NCBI RefSeq assembly: GCF_021556455.1
Contig: NZ_JAKGCV010000004.1
Coordinates: forward strand, 1 to 58,839
DNA: 58,839 nucleotides
From: Streptomyces fuscigenes
GTDB lineage: Bacteria; Actinomycetota; Actinomycetes; Streptomycetales; Streptomycetaceae
Direction of reading: 5' to 3'
Shown here one piece after another: positions 46,127 to 53,998 of the stretch (within the stretch, counting starts at the first letter, position 1; each line of letters opens with the position of its first letter). The notes below the pieces were generated by a model. The model saw nothing but the letters and a program-made list of their open reading frames with translations. It did not search any database and had not been told where the DNA came from. A program made the position numbers and the translations under genes.

Positions 46127-46498
46127 CTACCGGCAGCGCGTAGAGCTCGGCGCGGGCGTGGGCGTCGACCGGGGCGCCGGGAGGAGGCCGTGCCCGTGCT
46201 TGACGGTCTTGGCCGGCTTCGGGACCTTCCGCACCGGCGGAGCCAGCTTTGCGGGGGCCGGCTTGCTCAGGCCCGCCTCGCCGCCGCTGGAGCGGCTGCC
46301 GGAGCTGGAGCTCCGACCGCTGCTCCCGCCCCGGCCGATCACGGCGCCGACCGGGCTCATGGACACCGTGGCGGTGGGCGAGCAGTGCTTCACGTGACGG
46401 TGGTGGTGGCAGTCGTCGTGTGCCACACAGGCGGTGGTGAGGAAGAGGGCCGTGGCGAGGAGACCGGCCGAACGGACCCCGGTGCGTGCGCGCATCAT
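46127..46498 (-). CDS. Secreted/lipoprotein-like His-rich protein
   Basis: A 123-residue protein with an N-terminal signal peptide (MMRARTGVRSAGLLATALFL TTAC) whose Cys could be lipidated, though the residue at -3 is Thr rather than Leu. Immediately after comes HDDCHHHRHVKHC, a dense His/Cys metal-binding patch, then a Ser/Gly/Pro-rich low-complexity stalk (GGSSGRSSSSGSRSSGG) and a basic Pro-rich end. An exported protein among early phage genes suggests a surface role such as blocking superinfection. The ATG overlaps the stop of the HTH gene upstream. Confidence 0.55.
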   Translation of the reverse strand: MMRARTGVRSAGLLATALFLTTACVAHDDCHHHRHVKHCSPTATVSMSPVGAVIGRGGSSGRSSSSGSRSSGGEAGLSKPAPAKLAPPVRKVPKPAKTVKHGHGLLPAPRSTPTPAPSSTRCR

Positions 46499-46725
46499 CG
46501 GCCGGCCACCCGTCCACCGCGCCCGCGGAGCGGGACCTTTGCCTCAAGGAGGAGTTGCCGGACGGTGCCGTACGACATGGCCCGGGCCACGGCCAGGCCC
46601 CGGATCGAGGCCCCCGCCGCGTACTCCTCGCCCAGGAGGCGCGCCACGTGTGCCCGGGCCTCCCCCTTGATTCTCGGCCGGTACGCCTGCGCCAGCCGGG
46701 GAGGGCGGTGCTGTACCTCGCTCAT
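46495..46725 (-). CDS. Small HTH DNA-binding protein
   Basis: A 76-residue protein: RIKGEARAHVARLLGEEYAA then GASIRGLAVARAMSYGTVRQ and LLLEAKVPLRGRGG. The ASIR-x-[LI]-A ... S-Y-G-T-V-R-x-LL ... L-R-G-R-G-G signature is a helix-turn-helix family widespread in actinobacteria and their phages, often acting as small regulators. The ATG overlaps the previous stop. It lies directly beside the WhiB gene, so this cluster has two transcription factors. Confidence 0.8.
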   Translation of the reverse strand: MSEVQHRPPRLAQAYRPRIKGEARAHVARLLGEEYAAGASIRGLAVARAMSYGTVRQLLLEAKVPLRGRGGRVAGR

Positions 46726-46970
46726 GTGCTCTTGCCTCTCTCGCTCTCGTATCGCTCGTTCTGCTCCGCGACCCACCGGCGAGCGGCCTCCTCCGCGCAC
46801 ACCTTGTGCGCCGGCCGCCCCCGGTGGTCACGGAGGTTGGTCATCTGCGGGCAGTAGCGGCACTGCGCTCGGACGTCGGACCAGTGGCCGTGACGCCAGT
46901 CGAGGAAGCCGCCCGGGATGCTCGGGAGCTCCGGCGTTTCCTTCTCCGGCCGGCGGCGGGCGGGCGCCAT
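46722..46970 (-). CDS. Small HNH-context zinc protein (82 aa)
   Basis: An 82-residue protein (MAPARRRPEKETPELPSIPG ... AQCRYCPQMTNLRDHRGRPAHKVCAEEAARRWV). CRYC ... H ... H ... C gives a plausible zinc site. Similar short proteins occur next to WhiB or HNH genes in actinophages. The ATG is in a TGATG overlap with the WhiB stop; a GTG one codon earlier is possible. Confidence 0.55.
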   Translation of the reverse strand: MAPARRRPEKETPELPSIPGGFLDWRHGHWSDVRAQCRYCPQMTNLRDHRGRPAHKVCAEEAARRWVAEQNERYESERGKST

Positions 46971-47308
46971 CACGCGACCTCCGTCCCGGCGGCCTTGCTC
47001 GCGCGGCGCCGGGCGGCCCGGGCGCGCTCCCGCGCCCGCCGGATGGTCACGCGCCGCTCCACCTCATCCAGGCCGCCCCACACGCCCCACCGCTCCCCGC
47101 GCTCCAGGGCCTCGTCCAGACACGTCGTCCGGACGCGGCACCCGGCGCAGTAGCTCTTGGCCTCCTCCCAGATCAGCCGGACCTGTCCGGCGTCCCCCTC
47201 CGGGTGGAAGAGGTCCGGATCAGCGCCGACGCAGGCGGCGTCTTGCGACCAGTGCGGCGGCCGGGGGAGGCCGTCCGGGCTGTACCAGCGGCGGGCATGT
47301 CGGGACAT
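46970..47308 (-). CDS. whiB: WhiB-family Fe-S regulator
   Basis: A 112-residue WhiB-like protein. Four Cys ligands for a [4Fe-4S] cluster at residues 26, 54, 57 and 63 (C-x27-C-x2-C-x5-C), preceded by W20 and DAAC, followed by the hallmark GVWGG turn (75-79) and a basic C-terminus (RRVTIRRARERARAARRRAS) for DNA binding. WhiB proteins bind sigma factor region 4 and tune transcription. Phage versions such as that of mycobacteriophage TM4 interfere with host WhiB2 and superinfection. It starts at an ATG directly after the membrane-protein gene upstream. Likely a host-reprogramming regulator. Confidence 0.9.
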   Translation of the reverse strand: MSRHARRWYSPDGLPRPPHWSQDAACVGADPDLFHPEGDAGQVRLIWEEAKSYCAGCRVRTTCLDEALERGERWGVWGGLDEVERRVTIRRARERARAARRRASKAAGTEVA

Positions 47309-47586
47309 CAGGGGCCTCCCGTCGACTCATCAGGGGACACCTGGGGGACCGTGTCCCCGCAGGTCACAGCAGGAGGACCGGGGGACGTGTCCCCCGTGTC
47401 CTCCACGGCGGGGACGTCCTCCCAGACGGTGAGCACACCGGCGGACGCGTGGTCCCCGGTGTCCTCCGGGCCGTGTCCCCAGGTGTCCCCGAGCGCGAGG
47501 ACGAGGAGGACGACGGCGCCCACGGCACAGACCGGCGCCCACACGGGAAAGGTCACGACGAGGGCCAGGAGGACGTCCACGCTCAC
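47308..47586 (-). CDS. Small membrane protein with acidic/Thr tail
   Basis: A 92-residue protein from a GTG overlapping the RusA stop (GTGA): VSVDVLLALVVTFPVWAPVC AVGAVVLLVLALG gives one or two membrane helices, then a Gly/Asp/Thr/Pro-rich tail (GHGPEDTGDHASAGVLTVWE ...) encoded by GGGGAC-rich repeats. Function unknown. Confidence 0.55.
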   Translation of the reverse strand: MSVDVLLALVVTFPVWAPVCAVGAVVLLVLALGDTWGHGPEDTGDHASAGVLTVWEDVPAVEDTGDTSPGPPAVTCGDTVPQVSPDESTGGP

Positions 47587-48203
47587 CGGCCCGGCTCCTC
47601 CTCCAGGCGCCACAGCCGGATCACGCACCCGGAGACCTCCATGACGTCCCGGACCTGGCCGTGATCGGTGTGGTACCGCTTCACCAGGCGCCGGTACTCG
47701 ACCAGCAGCGCGTCATCCCGATAGATCCCGGCCGTGGTGAGGGCGTCCTCCGTCGACCGCGCGAGCTTGGAGAGGTCCGGCACGCCCGCCGGCATGGCGG
47801 GCGCGGAGGGCCGGACCTGCTCCGCGTTGCGGCCGGTCCCGAAGTGGCTCCGGGGCCGGGTGAGGGTGAACACCATCTCGGCGGCCAGGGGCCCGGTGAG
47901 GGGCTTCCAGCCTCGGCCGCGCGCGACGAGCGCGGCGCCCACGACGTCCTCCCGCCAGGGCTTCACGTACTTCGAGGACTCCACCAGGTGGATGCGGTTG
48001 GTGTGCTTGTTCCGCTTCGCGCTCTTGCTGCCCTGCGGCGCCGGGGCCCCGTACACGGTCACCTCGAACGCGGGCGGCGGCGATGCCGGTTCGGCGGGCG
48101 CCGGCTCCTCATCGGGGAGGGCGTCGTCCAGGAGCGCGGAGGCCTCGTCCAGCGCCACCGCGGCCGTGACCCGGTCGTCTTCCCACAGCGGGACGTCAAT
48201 CAC
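47583..48203 (-). CDS. rusA: RusA-family Holliday-junction resolvase
   Basis: A 206-residue endonuclease that cleaves four-way DNA junctions. RusA features are visible after a 40-residue N-terminal extension: VYGAPAPQGSKSAKRNKHTN near the start, MVFTLTRPRSHFGTGRN, PDLSKLARSTEDALTTAGIYRDDALLVEYRR with the metal-binding Asps, and a final VIRLWRL strand. Together with RecT and the YqaJ nuclease it completes a recombination module. It overlaps the next gene by 8 nt and reads with it. Confidence 0.88.
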   Translation of the reverse strand: MIDVPLWEDDRVTAAVALDEASALLDDALPDEEPAPAEPASPPPAFEVTVYGAPAPQGSKSAKRNKHTNRIHLVESSKYVKPWREDVVGAALVARGRGWKPLTGPLAAEMVFTLTRPRSHFGTGRNAEQVRPSAPAMPAGVPDLSKLARSTEDALTTAGIYRDDALLVEYRRLVKRYHTDHGQVRDVMEVSGCVIRLWRLEEEPGR

Positions 48204-48933
48204 CGTCGTCCCCCTGCTCCGTCTCCGGCGCCTCCGGCTCCGCCGGCTGCTTGCGCCAGGCGTCCGGGAGCGGCACGGGCACCGCGCGGATATCGGTCAG
48301 GACGATGTCCTCCGTGCGCTCCGCGTCGAGGTTGGCGGTGACCTCCAGCTCCGTGCCGGGGAGCGTGAGGACGTCCCCGCCCGTCGCCTGGAGGAGCTGG
48401 TCCAGGAGGACCGTCACGGACGGGTCCGGCCGGTCGACGTCCAGGAGGACGCGCGCGGTGGCGGCCACGCCGTCCAGCGTCGACACCCGGGCCCGCACAC
48501 GGGTCCGCTCGCCGTCCCGCGCGGCCAGGTACGCCCGCGCGAGGTCAGTCACGGTCAACTCGCCCTCCCCCACGGGCCGGACGAACTGCCGAAGAAGGAG
48601 CGCCATGGCGAAGCCGTGCACGTCCTCCACGTCCTCCCCGGCCGCCAGGGCGCGGAGGTGGTCCTCCATCGCCCCGGGGAGCGGGAGGTCCGCGGCCTGG
48701 AGCGTCGCGGTGACCAGGCCGGCGCGCCACGCGGCCGTGCCCTCCGTGGTGGCCGCCGAGCAACGGCAGCCACGGACAATGCCCATGAGGTCGGGGTGGG
48801 TACAGCCGGAGCACTCCAGCGCGGACGCGGCGCCCCGGCGGCACAGCGCCGCGGAGCAGCACGAGCACGCCGGACACGGCTCCTGCGCCGGGCGGAGGCT
48901 GTCCGCCGCGGTCGGATCCAGGATCTCCGTCAT
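48196..48933 (-). CDS. Cys-rich phage protein (245 aa)
   Basis: A 245-residue protein. The first 65 residues carry CPACSCCSAALCRRG, CSGCTHPD and RGCRCS, enough Cys for two zinc sites. The rest is helical (AMEDHLRALAAGEDVEDVHG ... LTVTDLARAYLAARDGERTR) then beta-rich (RARVSTLDGVAATARVLLDV ... ELEVTANLDAERTED). It sits in the recombination/early operon between RusA and the exonuclease genes, so a DNA-metabolism role is plausible but unproven. ATG in a TGATG overlap with the gene upstream. Confidence 0.55.
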   Translation of the reverse strand: MTEILDPTAADSLRPAQEPCPACSCCSAALCRRGAASALECSGCTHPDLMGIVRGCRCSAATTEGTAAWRAGLVTATLQAADLPLPGAMEDHLRALAAGEDVEDVHGFAMALLLRQFVRPVGEGELTVTDLARAYLAARDGERTRVRARVSTLDGVAATARVLLDVDRPDPSVTVLLDQLLQATGGDVLTLPGTELEVTANLDAERTEDIVLTDIRAVPVPLPDAWRKQPAEPEAPETEQGDDGD

Positions 48934-49316
48934 CACTGATCACCTGCCGTCGTGGTCTTGCACTCGCAGCACGTGCGGCTGCCGTCCGTGTGGATGAAGT
49001 GCGGGCGGGTGCGGCCCTCGGCCGGGCAGTGCTCCAGGCCGGCCCGGTCGGCCTCCAGGAGGAGCGCCACGGTGGACGGGTCCTCCACGCCGAACGGCCG
49101 GACGGTCGGCAACTGCGCGTCCAGGACCAGGACCCCGGTCCCGTAGGTGCCGGTGGGCGGCGCGGGCGGCGGGCCGGGCGGGAGCAGGAGGAACGGGCCG
49201 CGGTAGTGGCGGGGCGCCCGGTGGCGGCCCTGGCCGGCGCACCAGAGCCACGCCAGGTAGGCCGCGGCGGCGAGGGAGGCGGCCACGATGGCCGCCCCCA
49301 CGATGACCGGCGTCAC
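48933..49316 (-). CDS. Membrane-anchored protein with Cys cluster (127 aa)
   Basis: A 127-residue protein: one N-terminal membrane helix (VIVGAAIVAASLAAAAYLAWLW), a basic Pro-rich linker and a C-terminal region with LEHCPAEGRTRPHFIHTDGS and RTCCECKT, which looks like a Cys/His metal site. GTG start overlapping the exonuclease stop. Role unknown. Confidence 0.55.
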   Translation of the reverse strand: MTPVIVGAAIVAASLAAAAYLAWLWCAGQGRHRAPRHYRGPFLLLPPGPPPAPPTGTYGTGVLVLDAQLPTVRPFGVEDPSTVALLLEADRAGLEHCPAEGRTRPHFIHTDGSRTCCECKTTTAGDQ

Positions 49317-50059
49317 CGCTCGCTCACCGGCTCATGGAACGGAAGGAGCGGCCACTCCAGCCGCACGTCCTTCGCCCACTCCTCCTTGCCGGGCGTCCGC
49401 GCGAAGTAGTCCCGGAGGTCTTCGCGCTGCTCTCGTGCCCAACCCACCTGCTCCTGGTGGAGATGGTCCACGGTGAGCCGGTCCAGGACCCGGTACCGAC
49501 GACCCATCTTCCGTACCAGGGCGCACACCGCGACGGCGTCAGCCTCCGAGGAGTGCGCGCCTTCCAGCGGCACCACGTAGTGCCGGCACAGGTCCGCCAG
49601 GGTCCGCCCGCCGCGCCGGTACTGGCGGACGCGCTTGTCCAGGACGTAGGGGTCCAGCACGACCGGGGAGACCCGGTCGCCCAGCGGCGTCACGCCGTAC
49701 CGGCGGGCCTCCCGGTCCACGACCGTGAGGTCGTAGGAGGCGTTCATGATGACGAGGGGGCGGCCCTCCTCCACGGCGGCCGCGAGCGCCGCGGTGATCT
49801 CCTCGACCACCGCGGCGGCCGGGCGGCCCGCAGTGCGGGCCGCCTCGGTCGTGAAGCCGTGAATCTGGGTCGCCTCGGCGGGGATCTCCGCCCCGCCGAG
49901 GTCGGACACCCACGTGAGGGCAGCGGTGGTCCGGCCGCCGCCGGACTGGACCACGGAGCCGGTCACGATGCGTGCCGTCTCCGGGTCCGTGCTCGTGGTC
50001 TCCAGGTCGAAACCGGTCAGCCGGTGATAGGTCCAGCCGAGTTGAGAGAGCGTCCTCAT
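49313..50059 (-). CDS. DnaQ-type 3'-5' exonuclease
   Basis: A 248-residue DEDDh exonuclease that degrades single-stranded or nicked DNA from 3' ends. Exo I: GFDLETTSTDP with Asp 18 and Glu 20. Exo II: PLVIMNASYDLTVVDREARR with the Asn-x-x-x-Asp pattern. Exo III: HSSEADAVAVCALV with the His and Asp ligands. A substrate-proximal IHGFTTEAAR segment precedes Exo II, as in DnaQ epsilon-like proteins. The C-terminal extension (GWAREQREDLRDYFARTPGK) is common in phage members. In the operon with RecT and YqaJ it likely supports recombination or replication fidelity. Confidence 0.88.
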   Translation of the reverse strand: MRTLSQLGWTYHRLTGFDLETTSTDPETARIVTGSVVQSGGGRTTAALTWVSDLGGAEIPAEATQIHGFTTEAARTAGRPAAAVVEEITAALAAAVEEGRPLVIMNASYDLTVVDREARRYGVTPLGDRVSPVVLDPYVLDKRVRQYRRGGRTLADLCRHYVVPLEGAHSSEADAVAVCALVRKMGRRYRVLDRLTVDHLHQEQVGWAREQREDLRDYFARTPGKEEWAKDVRLEWPLLPFHEPVSER

Positions 50060-51084
50060 GCGGGCCTCCCCGCCCGGGCCTTGCGGCCCTTGCGCGTGGA
50101 GCGGCGCGGCTGCGCGCGCTTGAGGGACCGCTTACGCGGGAGCTCCGGCAGGGCGTCCTCGTGCGAGGCCTCCGCCGCCTCCCCGGCCGCGTCCGCGTCG
50201 GCCGTCAGGGCGGCGGCCTCCGGGTCCGGAGCGTGGAGAACCTGGACGCGGCCCTCCTCCCCGGCCTGGTCCGCGGCCACCAGGGCGCGCACCTCCGCCG
50301 AGACGGGGACGACCTTCTCCAACTGCCGGATGGCCGTCTTCCGCCACATGTCCAGCGGACGTGTGTGCCAGAAGGAGTCCCGCTTGCCGGAGGCTTCCGC
50401 CGCCACGTACGCCCGGGAGTACTCGTCCCGGATCTCCTCCATCTGCTCCCGGTTGACGGTGGCCACCTGCGAGCGGGCGTTGTTCGTGAACCAGACGAAC
50501 GCGTACGCGAAGAGGGGCGCGCCGCGGTCCTTCTCCGTCCGGGCCGGGTCCTGCCGGTGCGTGAAGTCCAGCGGGCTCGGGGCGGAGGGCTCGAACGTGT
50601 ACTCATCGCCCTCGTGGACCATGCCGACCCGCACGGACGCCACCTGGCCCGTGCGGTGCATGAGCGCGATGTATCCCCGGTATGTCGGGATGAACGTGGC
50701 CCGGCCGGCCTCGGCGGTGATGACGGCCTCCCGGCCGTCCGGCACCAGCCCGAACCGGGCGGCCGTGAGCGTGGCTTGGAGGACGGAGGCCGGGTTGCAG
50801 TAACGGAGCTCCGGGAGGACCGCGCGCACGGCAGCCAGGAACGGCTCGGGCTCCATGTGGCTGGGAAGGGCGTCCGTGACGTGGCCCTCATACCGGCGGA
50901 GCCAGGTCAGGACGGCGTCAGCGGAGTCCTGGACGGGGTCCGCCTCGGCGGCCTCCTCCAGCGTCTCCGGCGCCTGAACCGGGGCGGCCTCCTGGACGGG
51001 GGCCAGCGCCGGGCGCCCGCCGGTGGCGGGCGCCTTCGGCTGCGTGGCCGCGCGGACGCGGTCCGCGAGCGTGGTGAGCGCCAT
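50056..51084 (-). CDS. recT: RecT-family single-strand annealing protein
   Basis: A 342-residue recombinase that binds ssDNA and anneals complementary strands. RecT-like core (about 70-260): FLAAVRAVLPELRYCNPASV and LQATLTAARFGLVPDG with EAVITAEAGRATFIPTYRG, YIALMHRTGQVASVRVGMVH, then MWRKTAIRQLEKVVPVSAEV. The Ala/Pro-rich N-terminus and the basic C-terminal tail (RKRSLKRAQPRRSTRKGRKA RAG) flank the core. The ATG has GAAGGAG 9 nt upstream. It lies directly after the YqaJ exonuclease (1-nt gap), the standard RecE/RecT-type pair. Confidence 0.9.
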   Translation of the reverse strand: MALTTLADRVRAATQPKAPATGGRPALAPVQEAAPVQAPETLEEAAEADPVQDSADAVLTWLRRYEGHVTDALPSHMEPEPFLAAVRAVLPELRYCNPASVLQATLTAARFGLVPDGREAVITAEAGRATFIPTYRGYIALMHRTGQVASVRVGMVHEGDEYTFEPSAPSPLDFTHRQDPARTEKDRGAPLFAYAFVWFTNNARSQVATVNREQMEEIRDEYSRAYVAAEASGKRDSFWHTRPLDMWRKTAIRQLEKVVPVSAEVRALVAADQAGEEGRVQVLHAPDPEAAALTADADAAGEAAEASHEDALPELPRKRSLKRAQPRRSTRKGRKARAGRPA

Positions 51085-51085
51085 G

Positions 51086-52150
51086 TCAGATCTCCTTCTT
51101 CGGGACGAAGAGGCGGCGACCACGGCACGCGTCGTACGCGGCGGTGTGCTCGGCCTTGAGACGGGCCATGTCCAGGACCTCCACCGTGGTGGTGAGGTCG
51201 GCGGCCAGGTCCGGGTACTGCGCGCGGAAGTCGCGCTCGTTGAAGTTGCCGTTCGCCTTCCAGGTCCAGGCCGTGGCGGCCCCGACCCTCACGAGCTCCG
51301 CGGTGCCGGCCAGGTCCCGCATCTCGTTCTCCACGGCCGTCTTCTCCTCGGAGAGCGCCTTGACTTGCTCGTCCAGCGCCTTGCGGCGGGAGCGGAGGTC
51401 GCGGGCCTTGCCGAGGTCCACCTCAGCGATGGCCTCCGGCTTCACCTCGTAGAGGCGGCCCAGGAGATCCTTCGTGGTCTCCAGGCCGTCCACCGGCGGC
51501 GGGAACCCCTCGAGAATGTGGCGCTCGTGCCAGGCGGCGCAGTACTCCAGGAGGTGGTCCACCATGGCCTGGTCGCGCTCGATCACGTGCCAGCGCAGCT
51601 TGTTGCCGCCGACGAGGGCAGCGACGTAGCCGCGCTGGTAGCCGCCCACCGTGATGCCCCAATGGGCTTGGAGGGCAGGGGCGTCGGGGGCGCCCTCCTC
51701 CCACTCCTCCAACTGGTACTCGGACCGGTTCTTGCACTCCAGCGGCCCGACCACCTGACCGTCCTGGTCCAGCGTGTCCCGGTCGATGTTGACCAGGGCC
51801 CACGCGTGGTCAACGTGCGCGATCGTCCCGGGCGGCGTGGCCACCGGCACGCCGGTCCTCTTGGAGAAGAGGCGGGCGATGAAGTCCTCGATCTCCCGGC
51901 CGATCTCCATGGCCTCGTTGTCCCGGACGATCTCCCGGCCGTGCTTCTCCTCGTACACGTGCCGGGGGCCGCGGTACTTGTCCAGGCCGAGGATGGCGGC
52001 CACGTCGGACCCGCCGATCCCCATGCGCCGGGTGGCCTCCCACTCAGCGCGGAACGCGGGGTCGTTCTGGTCGCCGGCCGGAAGGACGAGCCGTGCCGTG
52101 GGGGCCACCAGGTCCCCGACGACCGGGGCGGTGAGGGTGTTCGGGCTCAT
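51086..52150 (-). CDS. YqaJ-type viral recombination exonuclease
   Basis: A 354-residue exonuclease of the YqaJ/lambda-exo fold that resects double-strand ends for RecT. RRMGIGGSDVAAILGLDKYR (GGSDVA motif), MEIGREIEDFIARLFSKRTG (the G-x-x-x-E helix), then WALVNIDRDTLDQDGQVVGP LECKNRS, where Asp and the E-x-K core hold the catalytic metal. The remainder, with WGITVGGYQRGYVAALVGGN, matches the family's beta strand and Gln motif, and the C-terminus is a long helix (RRKALDEQVKALSEEKTAVE). The start overlaps the upstream gene's stop by 4 nt. All catalytic residues seem intact. Confidence 0.9.
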   Translation of the reverse strand: MSPNTLTAPVVGDLVAPTARLVLPAGDQNDPAFRAEWEATRRMGIGGSDVAAILGLDKYRGPRHVYEEKHGREIVRDNEAMEIGREIEDFIARLFSKRTGVPVATPPGTIAHVDHAWALVNIDRDTLDQDGQVVGPLECKNRSEYQLEEWEEGAPDAPALQAHWGITVGGYQRGYVAALVGGNKLRWHVIERDQAMVDHLLEYCAAWHERHILEGFPPPVDGLETTKDLLGRLYEVKPEAIAEVDLGKARDLRSRRKALDEQVKALSEEKTAVENEMRDLAGTAELVRVGAATAWTWKANGNFNERDFRAQYPDLAADLTTTVEVLDMARLKAEHTAAYDACRGRRLFVPKKEI

Positions 52151-52953
52151 GCGTTCGCCTCCTGGCGGTCAGTGGCCGCGGCGGCTTGCGCGCCCACCAC
52201 GGTGAGGAAGTGGGCGCCCGACTTCGCGCCCATGCGCGAGTGGTCAGCCCGGAGCTTGGCGTCCAGGAGGCTCGCGGCCTCCGCGTGGCCGTTCACGCGC
52301 AGGAGCGCAACGGCCTGCTTCCCGGTCATCCCGCGCTCCTGGGCGGCGGTCTGGAGGATGAGCTCCACCGCCGCCTGGAACACGCCGGCGCGAGCCGGGA
52401 CGGCCGCGTGGTGCCCTCGGCCTCGGGAGGCCACGGGGTCCATGAGGGGCGGGGTACGCCGGGCCTCTTCCAGGACCCGGGCGTGGGTGTCCTCGTGGCC
52501 GCACCGGTTGTGCCACCGGTCGACCACGAAGCGCTCGCGGTCCGCCTCGCGGAGCACCGCTTGCACGCGGTCCCAGCCGCGCGGCCCGCCGCAACGCGGA
52601 CAGGTCGGGTAGATGGAGACGGTCAGGACACCGGGCGCGTCGGCCAACGCGGTCACCAGGAGACGGACCGTCATGCGTGCGGGCATCGGCGGGTAGGGGC
52701 CACCGTCCGTGGAGCGCACCCACACACAGGCGCCCTCCAGCGTGTTGGCGGCGTACGCCTCCACGGAGCCGCGCGGCGCGTAGGCGAGGAGCCGTTCCGC
52801 GCGAGGCACCAGGCGGGCGGCATCGGCCGCGCTGGCGAAGGAGCCATAGGTGCCGCCGGGCACCCACACCCCGGGCACCTTCCGGGCGCGCCTCGCGATG
52901 TCCGCGTGTTTCGGCCGGGTCCGGTGAGGGGAGCCGATCGTGCCTCTGGTCAC
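52147..52953 (-). CDS. Phage protein with Cys4 zinc region (268 aa)
   Basis: A 268-residue protein with a basic N-terminus (TRGTIGSPHRTRPKHADIAR), an alpha/beta middle (RAERLLAYAPRGSVEAYAAN TLEGACVWVRSTDGG) and SIYPTCPRCGGPRGWDRVQ ... RWHNRCGHEDTH, a likely zinc ribbon with the second pair as C-x-H. The C-terminus is helical (ELILQTAAQERGMTGKQAVA LLRVNGHAEAASLLDAKL). It precedes the YqaJ/RecT pair in the early operon. GTG start overlapping the small upstream gene. Function unknown. Confidence 0.55.
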   Translation of the reverse strand: MTRGTIGSPHRTRPKHADIARRARKVPGVWVPGGTYGSFASAADAARLVPRAERLLAYAPRGSVEAYAANTLEGACVWVRSTDGGPYPPMPARMTVRLLVTALADAPGVLTVSIYPTCPRCGGPRGWDRVQAVLREADRERFVVDRWHNRCGHEDTHARVLEEARRTPPLMDPVASRGRGHHAAVPARAGVFQAAVELILQTAAQERGMTGKQAVALLRVNGHAEAASLLDAKLRADHSRMGAKSGAHFLTVVGAQAAAATDRQEANA

Positions 52954-53171
52954 CGGTCACCGCCACGCGTCTGGCGAGGGATCGCCGCGAGGCCCTGGCG
53001 CGCCTCCCGCTGAGAGGGATGGCGCAACTGCGCGCAGTCCCGACACGTGCTCGGGTCGTGGCCCTCGGCCAAGGCGGCCTCCCGGTCCGTGAGGACGCGC
53101 CCGCACAAGGCGCCGAGCACCAGCGACATGAACAGGAGCGGGAACGCGATACGGACGATGAGGTCAAGCAC
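52950..53171 (-). CDS. Small membrane protein with CxxC (73 aa)
   Basis: A 73-residue protein from a GTG: VLDLIVRIAFPLLFMSLVLG ALCG is one membrane helix, followed by a soluble tail with AEGHDPSTCRDCAQLRHPSQ, a C-x2-C next to His. It overlaps the preceding gene by 8 nt. Function unknown. Confidence 0.55.
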   Translation of the reverse strand: MLDLIVRIAFPLLFMSLVLGALCGRVLTDREAALAEGHDPSTCRDCAQLRHPSQREARQGLAAIPRQTRGGDR

Positions 53172-53532
53172 AGCGGCCCCCCGGGAGAGGGACGGTGCCA
53201 AGCGGGCGGGGCGCCTCGGGGGCGGGGTAGGTCTCCCACACCTCCACGGGCACGCCGCGCCAGGTGGCGGCGAGTTCCGCGAGGACCACGCGGTCCGTGC
53301 CGGCCAGGACACTGGCCCGTACGGGCGTCGCGCGCATCACGGTCGCGCACTGGTCCACCGCGCGCCCGGCGTCCGCCGCGTCGCGCGCCTCCGCGTGAAG
53401 GACACCGGAGGTGGTCAGTGACCAGGTCAGACCGGATGTCTCCGGGCTGAGCTCCGGGTGGCTGGTCAAGAGGTCGGTGAGCGCCACGACGGGCGCCACC
53501 GGCGGATTCAGATGGCTAAGGTTGGGTGCCAT
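53164..53532 (-). CDS. Small phage protein, first gene of the early operon (122 aa)
   Basis: A 122-residue protein (MAPNLSHLNPPVAPVVALTD LLTSHPELSP ... ARDAADAGRAVDQCATVMRA). It has the alternating pattern of a small alpha/beta domain with VLAELAATWRGVPVEVWETY near the end. The ATG has AGGT a few nt upstream. It is the farthest-upstream gene of the minus-strand run that continues through RecT, exonuclease, RusA, WhiB and the ART-like gene, yet no clear promoter is seen in the 150 bp before it. Confidence 0.5.
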   Translation of the reverse strand: MAPNLSHLNPPVAPVVALTDLLTSHPELSPETSGLTWSLTTSGVLHAEARDAADAGRAVDQCATVMRATPVRASVLAGTDRVVLAELAATWRGVPVEVWETYPAPEAPRPLGTVPLPGGRCA

Positions 53533-53635
53533 CAGACCTCGATTCACGGTTGAGGTGTCTGGTGTGCGGGGCGTCCGGGACCCGGCCAGGTCCCCGAGCT
53601 CCCGCCGCGAGGGAACTTGCGGTGCGGTGCCCCAG

Positions 53636-53669
53636 CCGGGGAAAGCGGAGACGGCCATCTCCGCCCCGG
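53636..53669. terminator. Hairpin after the XRE regulator gene
   Basis: Outer CCGGGG/CCCGG and inner GCGGAGA (53645-53651) / TCTCCGC (53658-53664) arms, 13 nt past the stop of the 53682-53990 gene. It separates the regulator from the early operon. Confidence 0.6.
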
Positions 53670-53681
53670 CGGGCGCACCGG

Positions 53682-53990
53682 CTACGGCCCCAACGCGGTG
53701 CCGCTTTCCGGCCGTTGACCTGCGTAAGCGGACTCCTGCGCTCCCTTTGCCAGGAGCACGACCAGCGGGCAGTCCAGCCGCGCCGCCATCCGCTCCAGCA
53801 GCTCCGGCGCGGCGTTGCGGCGCCCGGCCTCGATGTCGCACATGAGCTGTTCAGAGATCCCGAGCGCGCCGGCGAGCGACCGTTTCGTCAGCCCGGCGGC
53901 GTCCCGGGCGTACGCGACGCCCTCCGGCGCGTGATCCAGCGGCGCACCACGAGGCCGACGCACCCGCTTGCGGTCCGTGCGGTCGTTCAT
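53682..53990 (-). CDS. XRE-family HTH regulator
   Basis: A 102-residue protein with a lambda-repressor-like HTH (about residues 25-80): VAYARDAAGLTKRSLAGALG ISEQLMCDIEAGRRNAAPELLERMAARLDCPLVVLLAKG. The LT-x-x-x-LA ... S-x-x-x-[IM]-x-x-[IF]-E-x-G-R core is diagnostic. It is divergent from a second HTH gene, with a 147-bp intergenic region rich in TAGYGCGTAGT repeats. As the smaller partner in such a pair it could be the phage repressor or a Cro-like factor. Confidence 0.85.
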   Translation of the reverse strand: MNDRTDRKRVRRPRGAPLDHAPEGVAYARDAAGLTKRSLAGALGISEQLMCDIEAGRRNAAPELLERMAARLDCPLVVLLAKGAQESAYAGQRPESGTALGP

Positions 53991-53998
53991 GATTGAAA

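Noticed and set aside
53164..53990. Toxin-antitoxin pair formed by the XRE gene and its neighbour
   Set aside because: The XRE gene is separated from the 122-residue gene by a hairpin and pairs with a divergent HTH gene across operators, which fits a repressor switch better.
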